A stretch of 64,000 nt of DNA, from contig JASGMV010000009.1 of assembly GCA_030156255.1 (NCBI GenBank), positions 16,288 to 80,287 on the forward strand, read 5' to 3'. This DNA is from Desulfovibrionales bacterium (GTDB lineage: Bacteria; Desulfobacterota; Desulfovibrionia; Desulfovibrionales; Desulfovibrionaceae). Positions within the stretch are counted from its first letter, which is position 1; each line of letters opens with the position of its first letter. A program made the translations under genes and the position numbers. Below, piece after piece: positions 8,792 through 16,880 of this stretch. The notes beneath the pieces were generated by a model. The model did not search any database. It was given only the letters and a program-made list of their open reading frames with translations, and had not been told where the DNA came from.

Positions 8792-11700
8792 GTGAGCATT
8801 AAAGGCAGGCTCATTTCCCATTTTGTCGGACTAGCCGGAGCGCCCCTGCTGCTGACCGCTCTGGTGCTGGCCTGGCAAGGCATGGTGATGCTCCACGACC
8901 AGGCCGAAGTCTTGCTCAACGGCGCCGCCAACAGCGCCGTACACCGAGTCGAATCCTACGTTGCAAGCCTCAAAGGGGAGTTGAGCCTGGCCGCGCGCCT
9001 GGTCACGGTGGACGCCCCGAAAGAGTCCGATTGGACCGCGAGCCTGCAGGTGCTCCTTCATGCAGGGCAACAGCAATTTTTCGGCTTGGCGATTCTCGAC
9101 GAAAACGGCAAGGTCGTCGCCCAGGCAGGAAAGTTCTACGGTCCAGGACTCTCCCGCAAGCTCTCCCCCGGCGCCATGCCCGCAACCGCGGGAATGGATG
9201 AAGGAACCCCGGTTCTCACCATCGCGGAACCGTTGGGCGAAGGCCACTCCGGCTATCTCGCCGGCAGCGCCCCCCTGCAACTGTTGACCCCTCTCTTCGA
9301 GGACTTGAGTCGACAATGCCAGGGCGAGGTCATGTTGGAGAACGAGGCTGGCCTCGTTTTTCTCCAGCCCGGAGGCGGCGAACACGCCCTCGATTCAGAA
9401 GCCAACCTGCTTCAGGCCTTGGACATCGCCAGCCGGCGCAAGGTGAAGGAGCCGAACGCCGGCCTCGTGGTCACGGCCAAGCTGCCCTGGACAGTGGCCT
9501 TCCAGCCCGCCATCAGGGCGGCGCTCATCACCGCCATCGCGCTGTTCCTGTCCCTGGGCGTGTCCGCGCTGTTGGCCGTCTTCGCAAGCCAGCGCATCAT
9601 CGAACCTCTCCAGTCCCTGGCCCAGGCCGCCAAACGCCTTCAAAACGGCGATCTCTCAGCCCGGGTCCAGGCCGAGGGCTCCGACGAACTGGCGACGACC
9701 TCCCAGGCCTTCAACGCCATGGCCTCCAAGCTCTCCAAAAGCCTGGACGGTTTGCGGGAGCAGGTGGCCATCCGGGAAAAAATGGAAGATCGGCTCCGGG
9801 CCAGCGAGGCCACGGCCCGAGCGCTCATCAACGCCTCCATAGAAGCCGCGTTTCTGCTGGACGAAAACTATCTGGTCCTCACAGCCAATCCCGTAGGCGC
9901 GGAGTTCTACGGGCAACGCATTTCGGACATGGAGCACCGCTTTCTGAAAGACTTTTTGCCCCCCGAAAACTTCGAGCAACTTCGCGCCAAAGCGGACCAG
10001 GCGCTCCAAAACGGCCGGCCCGTGCGGTTCGAACAAGTCACGGCGGGCCGCATTTTCGACATTCTGCTTTCTCCCATCCAGGGACGGGAGGCCAAGGAGG
10101 ACCGGAAACTCGCCGTATTCAGCCGGGACATCACCACCACCCGCCTGGCCGAACAAGCGCAGTTGCTGCACAAAACCAGGCTGGAGGCCCTCGTGGCCCT
10201 GGCCCGCATGACCGACGCCTCCCATCGGCAGATCGCCGACTTCGCCCTGGAGAAAGCCATCCAGTTGACCAACAGCAAACGCGGCTTTTTGAGCCTGCGC
10301 GACGAGGCCACGGGAGACTTCTCCCCCTTCGCCTTCTCCCAGGGCGCCATTGAGGACTGCAAGATCGCGGACAAGACCAAAAGCCAGGATTGCGGCCAGG
10401 GAGGATTGTGGGCCGAAGCCATTCGGCGCAAGGAGCCGATCATCGTCAACAACTACCAACCCGGCGACAACGCTCTTCCCGAAGGGCATGTGACAATCGA
10501 ACGCCTGATCGCCGCTCCCGTGATGGAGGGAGAAAAAGTCACCGCCCTGGTCGGCGTCTCGGACAAGGAAGACGACTACGACGTGACCGACTCCATCCAA
10601 TTGATGCTGCTGATGGAAGGCATGATGCAGCACCTGCGGCGGATCTCCGCGGCCCAGGAGCTCCAGCGGGCCCGGGACGAAGCGCTTGCGGCCAACGACG
10701 CCAAAGGCAAATTCCTGGCTCACATGAGCCACGAGATACGCACCCCGCTTCAAGGCGTCATCGGCATCATCGAATCAAGCCTTCGATTCGATGCGCCGCC
10801 GGAGCTTGCGCGCAACCTGGACCTGGTGCGCGACGCCTCCCACTCCATGCTCACCATCGTGAACGACATCCTGGATTTTTCCCGCATCGAAGCCGGCAAG
10901 CTGGATCTCGTCGACGAAAACGTCGATCTGCCGGAGTTGCTGGACAACGTGATCGGACTTTTCAACCTCCTGGCCAACGACAAGGACGTGCAACTCAGAG
11001 CCCGCACAACGTCCGAGGCGCCCCGCCTGATCCGCACCGATCCGGATCGGTTGCGGCAAATTCTCGCCAATCTCGTCAGCAACGCCGTCAAATTCACCGA
11101 GCACGGCGAGGTGGAGATTGTGGCGCAAGCGACCTCGCAAATCCGCGAAGGACGCGTGGAGCTCGCCCTGTCCGTGCGCGACACGGGACCGGGCATTCCA
11201 GAAGCCGAGCGGGAGGCCATTTTCGAGGCCTTCCAGCAAGCCGGACCCTACGTCGCCAAAAGATACGGAGGCACCGGACTGGGGCTGGCCATTTGCGCCA
11301 GGCTCGCCAAGTTGATGCACGGCGACCTCACGGTGAAAAGCACCGTCGGGGAAGGCAGCACTTTCACTTTCCGGGCCGAATTCGAAGTCCCCGATCCTGA
11401 AATAGCGGAAGACGCTTCGCCGGAGCCCCCCGATCAGACGCCGGAACTCCCGACGTTGCGCATCCTGCTGGCCGAAGACACGTTGATCAACCAGGTGTTC
11501 ATCGAAGACCTGCTGACCCGCGAAGGCCACGGCGTCACGGTAGCGGATAACGGCGTCCGGGCCTTGGAGGCCCTGGAGAAAGAACGCTTCGACGTGGTGC
11601 TCATGGACGTGCAAATGCCGGAAATGGACGGGCTCGAAGCCACCCGGCGCATCCGCGAATCCGGCGTCGGTCCCAATCCGGCCGACCTGCCCATCGTGGC

Positions 11701-12199
11701 GCTGACCGCCTACGCCATGGAGTCCGACCGCAAACGGATTCTGGAGGCCGGCGTCGACGAATACCTGAGCAAACCGGTCCAGGTGGACGAATTGATGCGA
11801 GTCATGGCCAAAGCCGTGGGCGCGACGCCCGACGCGACGCCCACCGTCCAGCTCCCGTCCCCGCCGGCGGACAGCCCCGCGGATTTCCTCGACGAACTTG
11901 CAGCCGAATTCGACCCCGAGACGGTTCGAGACTTGCTCGGCCGCTTTGAACGAAATTGCGACGCATGGCTCCAGGCCATGGACCAGGCCCTGGAGACGGA
12001 CGATTTCGAGGCCTTGTCCTCCGCAGCGCGCGACTGGGCGGAACAAGCCGGAAATCTCCGGGCCATGGATGCGACCGAAGCCGCCCGCCGGGTGCAACTG
12101 GCGGCCGAACAAGGCCGTAAGCAAGAGTGCCGCGCGACCCTTGGCCGGCTGCATCAGACGGCCGCCTCGCTTTTGGAGAAGATTCGCTCGCGGGGGTAG
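8792..12199 (+). CDS. Hybrid sensor histidine kinase with HAMP, PAS, GAF, HisKA/HATPase, REC and degenerate HPt domains
   Basis: Membrane sensor kinase of 1135 residues starting at GTG 8792 (AAGGAC upstream). Order: TM1 about 12-33, a periplasmic sensing domain of about 210 residues, TM2 about 243-266, HAMP (ending [17 protein letters not shown]), PAS from about 335, GAF about 465-620, HisKA with phospho-acceptor His647 ([11 protein letters not shown]), HATPase with N, G1 (DTGPGIP) and G2 (GGTGLGLA) boxes, then a receiver domain with Asp939 ([11 protein letters not shown]). The last about 100 residues align with an HPt fold, but the expected His in AHxLKGxAxNLGA is Arg1080 ([13 protein letters not shown]), so it should not accept phosphate. 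Two bases separate it from the sigma-54 activator gene, its probable partner. The signal is unknown. Confidence 0.93.
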   Translation: MSIKGRLISHFVGLAGAPLLLTALVLAWQGMVMLHDQAEVLLNGAANSAVHRVESYVASLKGELSLAARLVTVDAPKESDWTASLQVLLHAGQQQFFGLAILDENGKVVAQAGKFYGPGLSRKLSPGAMPATAGMDEGTPVLTIAEPLGEGHSGYLAGSAPLQLLTPLFEDLSRQCQGEVMLENEAGLVFLQPGGGEHALDSEANLLQALDIASRRKVKEPNAGLVVTAKLPWTVAFQPAIRAALITAIALFLSLGVSALLAVFASQRIIEPLQSLAQAAKRLQNGDLSARVQAEGSDELATTSQAFNAMASKLSKSLDGLREQVAIREKMEDRLRASEATARALINASIEAAFLLDENYLVLTANPVGAEFYGQRISDMEHRFLKDFLPPENFEQLRAKADQALQNGRPVRFEQVTAGRIFDILLSPIQGREAKEDRKLAVFSRDITTTRLAEQAQLLHKTRLEALVALARMTDASHRQIADFALEKAIQLTNSKRGFLSLRDEATGDFSPFAFSQGAIEDCKIADKTKSQDCGQGGLWAEAIRRKEPIIVNNYQPGDNALPEGHVTIERLIAAPVMEGEKVTALVGVSDKEDDYDVTDSIQLMLLMEGMMQHLRRISAAQELQRARDEALAANDAKGKFLAHMSHEIRTPLQGVIGIIESSLRFDAPPELARNLDLVRDASHSMLTIVNDILDFSRIEAGKLDLVDENVDLPELLDNVIGLFNLLANDKDVQLRARTTSEAPRLIRTDPDRLRQILANLVSNAVKFTEHGEVEIVAQATSQIREGRVELALSVRDTGPGIPEAEREAIFEAFQQAGPYVAKRYGGTGLGLAICARLAKLMHGDLTVKSTVGEGSTFTFRAEFEVPDPEIAEDASPEPPDQTPELPTLRILLAEDTLINQVFIEDLLTREGHGVTVADNGVRALEALEKERFDVVLMDVQMPEMDGLEATRRIRESGVGPNPADLPIVALTAYAMESDRKRILEAGVDEYLSKPVQVDELMRVMAKAVGATPDATPTVQLPSPPADSPADFLDELAAEFDPETVRDLLGRFERNCDAWLQAMDQALETDDFEALSSAARDWAEQAGNLRAMDATEAARRVQLAAEQGRKQECRATLGRLHQTAASLLEKIRSRG

Positions 12200-12201
12200 C
12201 T

Positions 12202-13596
12202 ATGAGCCGCGTGCTGGTCATCGACGATGACGAAATCTTCCGCCTGTCCCTCGGAGATATCCTGCGGGGCGAAGGCCACACTCTCGCCACGGCGGAAAGT
12301 ATCGAACAGGGCCTCCGGCTGGCCGAATCCACGCCCTTCGACCTCGTGTTCCTCGACGTCCGGTTGCCCGACGGCAATGGGCTCACCTTGCTGCCCGGAC
12401 TCAAGGCCCTGCCCTCAAGGCCGGAAGTGATCATCATCACCGGCTCCAGCGATACGGAAGGCGCCCAAATGGCCATCGAAGGCGGCGCCTGGGACTATAT
12501 CGTCAAGACCGCCTCCATCCATCACCTCCGGCTGGCCTGTCTGCGGGCCCTCGAATACCGCAACAAGAAACTGACCTTGCTGCCCGTGAACGCCTCGGGA
12601 ATCGTCGGCGGCGGCAAATGGCTGAAACGCTGCCTCCAACGCCTGGCCCGGGCGGCCGCCTCAGACGCGCCGGTGCTCATCCTGGGGGAGACGGGGACCG
12701 GCAAGGAGCTCTTCGCCAGGGCCGTGCACGCCAACAGTCCGCGAGCCGGCGGACCGTTCGTTGTGGTGGACTGCGCCGCTCTCCACGAAAGCCTGCTGGG
12801 CAGCGAGCTTTTCGGACACACGCGCGGGGCCTTCACCGGCGCCCTCGCAGACAAGGACGGCCTTGTGCGCCTTGCAAACGGCGGAGCCCTCTTCCTGGAT
12901 GAAGTCAGCGAGTTGGCCCCGGAGATGCAAAAAAGTTTCCTGCGCGTGCTGGAGTCCAACAGCTACCGGCCTCTCGGCTCGGGCAAAGAGTACACCAGCA
13001 ACTTCCGCCTGGTCAGCGTGAGCAACAAGGATCTGGAGGAGTTGGTCCGCCAGGGCCGCTTTCGGCAAGACCTGCTCTACCGCATCCAGGGGGCCGTTTT
13101 GCGGCTGCCTCCGTTGCGGGATCGCCCGGAGGACATCCCCGAGCTGACGGCGCACCATTTGGCCGCCATCCGGGGCCGACAAGGCCTGGAGCCGGCCTAC
13201 GTCTCTCAGGAGTTCATGGACCTGCTGCAGCGCTACCACTGGCCCGGCAACGTGCGCGAGCTGGTGCGCGTTCTGGAAACCGCCTCGGCCCAGGAGCCCG
13301 GCGAACCGGAGCTGCGCTCAGCCCACCTGCCGGCCGATCTGCGGCGCCGCCTGGCCTGCGCGTCGGCCGGGGACGAGGCCTGCGCGCAAGGCTCCGCCGG
13401 CTTCTCTCCGCCACCTCCCGAGGGTTTGGGCTGGAAAACCTACCGCGATCAAGCTCTGAATGCGGCGGAAAAAGAGTATCTTATGCACCTCATGGCCACC
13501 TGCAAAAACGACAAGCGACAGGCCCAGCGCGTGTCCGGCCTGAGCCAATCCCGCCTCTACGGCCTGCTCAAAAAACACGGGCGCAGTCGCGGCTGA
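12202..13596 (+). CDS. Sigma-54-dependent response regulator (NtrC family)
   Basis: Transcription activator that remodels sigma-54 RNA polymerase when phosphorylated. ATG 12202 follows the upstream stop by 2 bp with a G-rich ribosome site, giving 464 residues. Order: receiver with Asp52 (FDLVFLDVRLPDGNG), AAA+ domain with Walker A (GETGTGKE), the sigma-54-contacting loop GAFTGA, Walker B (ALFLDEV) and the arginine-finger region, then a Fis-type helix-turn-helix (KRQAQRVSGLSQSRLYGLLKKHGRSRG). All motifs needed for activity are present. It is co-transcribed with the hybrid kinase. Its targets are unknown; a possible sigma-54 promoter lies 116 bp downstream. Confidence 0.95.
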   Translation: MSRVLVIDDDEIFRLSLGDILRGEGHTLATAESIEQGLRLAESTPFDLVFLDVRLPDGNGLTLLPGLKALPSRPEVIIITGSSDTEGAQMAIEGGAWDYIVKTASIHHLRLACLRALEYRNKKLTLLPVNASGIVGGGKWLKRCLQRLARAAASDAPVLILGETGTGKELFARAVHANSPRAGGPFVVVDCAALHESLLGSELFGHTRGAFTGALADKDGLVRLANGGALFLDEVSELAPEMQKSFLRVLESNSYRPLGSGKEYTSNFRLVSVSNKDLEELVRQGRFRQDLLYRIQGAVLRLPPLRDRPEDIPELTAHHLAAIRGRQGLEPAYVSQEFMDLLQRYHWPGNVRELVRVLETASAQEPGEPELRSAHLPADLRRRLACASAGDEACAQGSAGFSPPPPEGLGWKTYRDQALNAAEKEYLMHLMATCKNDKRQAQRVSGLSQSRLYGLLKKHGRSRG

Positions 13597-13970
13597 AGCG
13601 CTCATTTCCCGTTTCTTAGGAAATAATTCCTATTTTTCGGGAACTATCACTCCAAGCGGTCGGTCAATCCCGCATTTGCCAACAAATTCGCTCCGGCCAA
13701 TTCCGGATAAACTTGGCAGGCTCTTTGTATGGCCCCAAAGAGTCGACGACAATCGCCCTGGGAAGCCGTCCACGCCGTTCGGTTCGCCCATGTGGACCCT
13801 TGCATTTGACAAGCGCCCGCCTCGCCGGCGCTCCACAGGTCGACAAACGCGCGTCCGGCGCCGGGGGCAAAATACCCCTCATCGCCCGACGGCTTTCCAG
13901 GCGTTTATGCAGGCGGGCGCGCTCCGCCCCGGGCGCGCCTCGCCTACAGCGAAACATCCAGGAGGCGGAC
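13597..13970. other. 374 bp gap between the activator gene and a small unknown gene
   Basis: No coding frame with a credible start or domain was found. The only notable content is the candidate sigma-54 promoter at 13713-13729, annotated separately. The rest is GC-rich without obvious hairpins ending in a T tract. Confidence 0.5.
13713..13729 (+). promoter_or_regulatory. Candidate sigma-54 promoter
   Basis: TTGGCAGG-CTCT-TTGTA fits the -24/-12 pattern TTGGCACG-N4-TTGCA with exact spacing and an intact -24 GG. The -12 element reads GT instead of GC, which weakens the call. It lies just after the sigma-54 activator gene and about 240 bp before the small gene at 13971. Confidence 0.3.
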
Positions 13971-14285
13971 ATGCAAACTTGCCGTGTGCAGAGGCGGCAT
14001 CGCCAGGATCTGATCTTTCAGGGAGAAATCCTCGCCCAGGCGAGCGAACGCGAAACCGACGAACGCCTGAGCCAATGGATGGAGGTGGCGCTGTACCGAA
14101 CCAGCGTCGGCAAATACATGCTGGTCTCCAACCTGCATTGCGATTCCAACGGAGCGCACAAGCTTTCAGGCTGTCTCTCCTTTCACTCGCCCGACGACGT
14201 GGAGCAGTTTCTCCACGTGGAGCAGGTCGACCACGCCGACGTGGTGCGCCTGCTTTTGGAACGTGCGAGGAACAACACGGACTAA
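13971..14285 (+). CDS. Hypothetical protein, 104 residues
   Basis: No family recognised. The start is ATG 13971 with GGAGG 5 bp upstream. The protein is soluble, lacks a signal peptide and membrane segments, and is His/Asp/Glu-rich in its second half (SFHSPDDVEQFLHVEQVDHAD). The N terminus is basic. It stands alone between the sigma-54 activator and the sulfotransferase and is followed by a strong intrinsic terminator, so it is a single-gene unit. The good ribosome site, codon use like its neighbours and the terminator argue that it is real. A role in the upstream two-component pathway is possible but only inferred. Confidence 0.65.
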   Translation: MQTCRVQRRHRQDLIFQGEILAQASERETDERLSQWMEVALYRTSVGKYMLVSNLHCDSNGAHKLSGCLSFHSPDDVEQFLHVEQVDHADVVRLLLERARNNTD

Positions 14286-14354
14286 CGTTTCTACACGTGG
14301 GAGAAGCGCCCGCGCTCTCGACGAAAACATGGCCAGGGCCTGCAGCGGTCCACC

Positions 14355-14390
14355 GCCCTCCGCTTCTCCCGAAAGCGGAGGGCTCTCTTT
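14355..14390 (+). terminator. Intrinsic terminator after the small gene
   Basis: Perfect 11 bp GC-rich stem, GCCCTCCGCTT (14355-14365) with AAGCGGAGGGC (14373-14383), a 7-base loop, then TCTCTTT. Confidence 0.85.
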
Positions 14391-14519
14391 TGAGATTCAC
14401 AGACATGCGGCGTGCGGGAAGTCGGCTTTTCGGCAGCCTGGGAGGCGCAACCAAGGCGCGACGGACGACGGACGGCTCGTGGAAGGACGCGTGGCCCCGC
14501 GCTTGGCTCTCAAGCGCTC

Positions 14520-15338
14520 ATGCGATACATTCCCCGCATGGAAAATCCGATCATCGTCGCCAGCGGCCTGCCCCGCTCCGGGACATCCATGCTCATGCAA
14601 ATGCTGCGCGCCGGGGGGCTGCCCGTCGTCACGGACGGCGTTCGCGCTCCCGACGAGCACAATTCGCGCGGTTACTTCGAGGACGAGCGCGTCAAAAGTC
14701 TTGAAAAGAACGCCTCCTGGCTGTTCGAGGCCCGCGGCAAAGCGATAAAAATCGTCTCCCCGCTGCTCCAGTATCTTCCCGAAGGACTGAGCTGCGTGGT
14801 GCTGTTCATGCGCCGCGACCTCGCGGAGGTGACAGCCTCCCAATCGCGGATGCTGGAGCGGTTGGAGGCGCCGCCGGACGCGGACTTCCACAACTTGGAA
14901 ACCCTATTACGCGCCCACCTCCGGGAAGTGGAGCAGTGGATCAAGGACCGGCCCGACACGGCCGGACTGTTCATCAACCACGGCGAGGCCCTGCGCGACC
15001 CGAGACGCGCGGCCGGGACGATCCGGGATTTTCTGCAGGGGCTCGGCTTGAACGTCCGCCTGGACGTCGAGGCCATGGCCGCCGCCGTGGACCCCGCGAT
15101 GCAGCGTCAACGCGCCGAGGAGCTGGATTCGAAACCGCAGCAGTCCGTTCTGCGCCTGCCCGCATCTCTTTACGCCAGACTCGAAGCCGCGGCCCGAAGC
15201 GCCGGCTTCGACAACACGGACGACTTCGCCGCCCTGTTGCTGGAGCAAGCCTTGGGGCCGCAGCCATCTGCGCAGAGCGCATCGCAATCCGAGGATCAGG
15301 CCATTCGCAATCGGTTGCAATCGCTGGGGTATCTCTGA
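14520..15338 (+). CDS. Sulfotransferase-family protein with a ribbon-helix-helix-like C-terminal tail
   Basis: Predicted PAPS-dependent sulfotransferase (P-loop fold), 272 residues. The N terminus carries the 5'-phosphosulfate loop (VASGLPRSGTSMLMQML) and FMRRDLAEVTASQ resembles the 3'-phosphate motif. The C terminus differs from ordinary sulfotransferases: residues about 215-255 (SVLRLPASLYARLEAAARSA) look like a ribbon-helix-helix or similar small helical module, and the protein ends in AIRNRLQSLGYL. ATG 14520 is used; ATG 14538 (MENPIIVASG) is equally possible, and neither has a strong Shine-Dalgarno. The acceptor is unknown, and no glycan or carbohydrate genes adjoin. Confidence 0.75.
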   Translation: MRYIPRMENPIIVASGLPRSGTSMLMQMLRAGGLPVVTDGVRAPDEHNSRGYFEDERVKSLEKNASWLFEARGKAIKIVSPLLQYLPEGLSCVVLFMRRDLAEVTASQSRMLERLEAPPDADFHNLETLLRAHLREVEQWIKDRPDTAGLFINHGEALRDPRRAAGTIRDFLQGLGLNVRLDVEAMAAAVDPAMQRQRAEELDSKPQQSVLRLPASLYARLEAAARSAGFDNTDDFAALLLEQALGPQPSAQSASQSEDQAIRNRLQSLGYL

Positions 15339-15545
15339 GCGGTCATTGCAGTCGCCGGCGTGAACGCTGCGAACGCCCGGGGCGCGGACTCCGAACGCCC
15401 GCACGACCATCCGTGGACGAAAAAAACGCAGCCGGTTCAAAATAATTTCCCTTATCTCGCCGCGCCAAGGCCGAAAAGTCTCGCAGCCTCTTCCACGAGC
15501 CAAAAACAAGCCCTTCTCCGGCGCAACAAAGAGGCGTATCACCCG

Positions 15546-15575
15546 TTGAATCGGTGGGCGCTTCTCTGCTATGGA
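15546..15575 (+). promoter_or_regulatory. Candidate promoter of the CheY-like/CheD pair
   Basis: TTGAAT (15546-15551), an 18 bp spacer, and TATGGA (15570-15575), 45 bp before the ATG at 15620. The rest of the 281 bp gap from 15339 holds no recognisable gene. Confidence 0.35.
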
Positions 15576-15619
15576 GAAGGCGGCGCATATCACCCTGGAC
15601 GCCAGCAACAGGAGGCGAC

Positions 15620-16048
15620 ATGCTGCGCATACTTGTGGCTGAAGACTCTCCTTCCGCCCGGCTGTTTCTGGAAACCATCATGGCCGATTACGGCCGCGTC
15701 GAGTCGGCGGTCGACGGAGCACAGGCGGTGGAGCTTTTCCAGCAGGCCCTGGACGCGGGCGAACCTCATCACGTGGTGGTCCTGGATATCATGATGCCGG
15801 TAATGGACGGACTCTCCGCCCTGATAAAGATACAGGAGATTGGTCGGGAGCGCGGCCTCGACGACGAGGAACTGCCCAAATCCATCATGGCGTCCTGCCT
15901 GACCGATCCTGACCACATGATGCGGGCCCATTACGAATGCGGAGCGGACGTATACCTCACCAAACCTTACACGCAGCAGACGCTGGAAGAAGCGCTCGTC
16001 AATCTGGGGCTCATCGCCAATCCTCTGGGAGAAATGGAAGAACTATGA
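15620..16048 (+). CDS. CheY-like single-domain response regulator
   Basis: Stand-alone receiver of 142 residues starting at ATG 15620 behind GGAGG. The acidic pocket (AED), phospho-acceptor Asp (VVLDIMMPVMDG), switch Ser (IMASCLTDP) and conserved Lys (YLTKPYT) are all present, so it can be phosphorylated. There is no output domain. Its stop overlaps the cheD start (ATGATGA), which implies translational coupling. In the CheC/CheD systems of other bacteria a CheY-type regulator controls CheD partners, so a role in chemoreceptor adaptation is a reasonable inference. No cheA, cheW or cheB is nearby. Confidence 0.88.
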   Translation: MLRILVAEDSPSARLFLETIMADYGRVESAVDGAQAVELFQQALDAGEPHHVVVLDIMMPVMDGLSALIKIQEIGRERGLDDEELPKSIMASCLTDPDHMMRAHYECGADVYLTKPYTQQTLEEALVNLGLIANPLGEMEEL

Positions 16049-16539
16049 TGAATATTCTCCTGGAGCATCCGGACCTGCGACGCCATTTTCTCCAAATCTC
16101 CGAGGGGTGCGTCTTTACACAGCCCACCGCCGTGAGCACGGTGCTGGGCTCGTGCGTCTCCGTGACCTTTTTTTGCCGCAGCACGCGCATAGGGGGCGTC
16201 TTCCACGCCCTGCTGCCGGAGAGCAGCTTGTACCGGGAGCGCGACAAAGAGTACACGCCCTACCGCTACGTCGACACGGCGGTCGAAAAAATCGTGCAAC
16301 GCATGAAAGTTCTGGGCGCCCGGTCCATGGACATCGAAGCGAAAGTCTTCGGCGGCGCCTCCACCTTGCAGAACGGCGTGTCCGAAGTGGGGCGCAACAA
16401 CGTCGCTTCGGCCCTGGCCGCCCTGGAGCGGGAAGGATTCGTCGCGGCTGCCTCGGACGTGGGCGGAACCGTCGGACGCAGGCTGCTCTTCTTCACCCAC
16501 ACCGGCGACGTCTACATCCGGCGAACCAAAGGTAGTTAA
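16045..16539 (+). CDS. cheD: Chemoreceptor glutamine deamidase CheD
   Basis: Deamidates specific Gln residues on methyl-accepting chemotaxis proteins to tune their adaptation sites. The 164-residue protein has the CheD catalytic pair: Cys37 in VLGSCVSVTFF and His54 in GGVFHALLP, with the FGGAS motif (KVFGGASTLQNGVSEVGRNN) following. ATG 16045 overlaps the upstream regulator's stop; ATG 16048 is an alternative. It forms a two-gene unit with the CheY-like regulator. The chemoreceptor at 60940-62946 is one of presumably many targets elsewhere in the genome. Confidence 0.93.
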   Translation: MMNILLEHPDLRRHFLQISEGCVFTQPTAVSTVLGSCVSVTFFCRSTRIGGVFHALLPESSLYRERDKEYTPYRYVDTAVEKIVQRMKVLGARSMDIEAKVFGGASTLQNGVSEVGRNNVASALAALEREGFVAAASDVGGTVGRRLLFFTHTGDVYIRRTKGS

Positions 16540-16670
16540 AGCCAGAGTTGTCTGATAAAAGTCGGGGGATGGAAAAACCCTATCTACTCGAAAAAAAGAA
16601 TTTTTTTTGCGCTTCCGGAGGGGGGGCCCCCGTTCTTGGTGTAGACCCAAAAAATCAAATCCCAGAAACA

Positions 16671-16709
16671 GAAAAAGGGTTCACGGCTGAGTTTGCCGTA
16701 AACCCTTCT
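16671..16709 (-). terminator. Terminator of tRNA-Lys
   Basis: A 13 bp stem pairs 16675-16687 with 16695-16707 (AAGGGTTTACGGC against GCCGTGAACCCTT read on the minus strand, one G-T wobble), loop of 7, followed on the minus strand by TTTTTC. Confidence 0.85.
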
Positions 16710-16715
16710 AATTTC

Positions 16716-16791
16716 TGGTGGGTCATGAAAGACTCGAACTTTCAACCAACGGATTAAGAGTCCGCTGCTCTACCAATTGAGCTAATGACCC
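16716..16791 (-). tRNA. tRNA-Lys (CTT)
   Basis: The minus strand folds as a 76-nt cloverleaf: acceptor GGGTCAT/ATGACCC, D arm AGCTCAATTGGTAGAGC, anticodon loop CTCTTAA giving CTT, T arm with GTTCGAGTC, and an encoded CCA end. It has its own promoter (16828-16857) and terminator (16671-16709). Confidence 0.97.
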
Positions 16792-16827
16792 GCTCTGTCG
16801 GGAGATTTCGTCCCGCGCGAGAGGAGA

Positions 16828-16857
16828 TGTCTAATCCGCCCTCTCGCCTTTTGTCAA
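16828..16857 (-). promoter_or_regulatory. Promoter of tRNA-Lys
   Basis: On the minus strand TTGACA (16857-16852), an 18 bp spacer, and TAGACA (16833-16828), 36 bp before the mature 5' end. The -35 is a perfect match. Confidence 0.6.
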
Positions 16858-16880
16858 GAAAATATTTATCACTCCTTTCC

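Noticed and set aside
13676..14704. 342-codon plus-strand frame over the small gene
   Set aside because: It overlaps the terminator at 14355-14390 and two better supported genes; the translation is Arg/Pro/Gly-rich noise.
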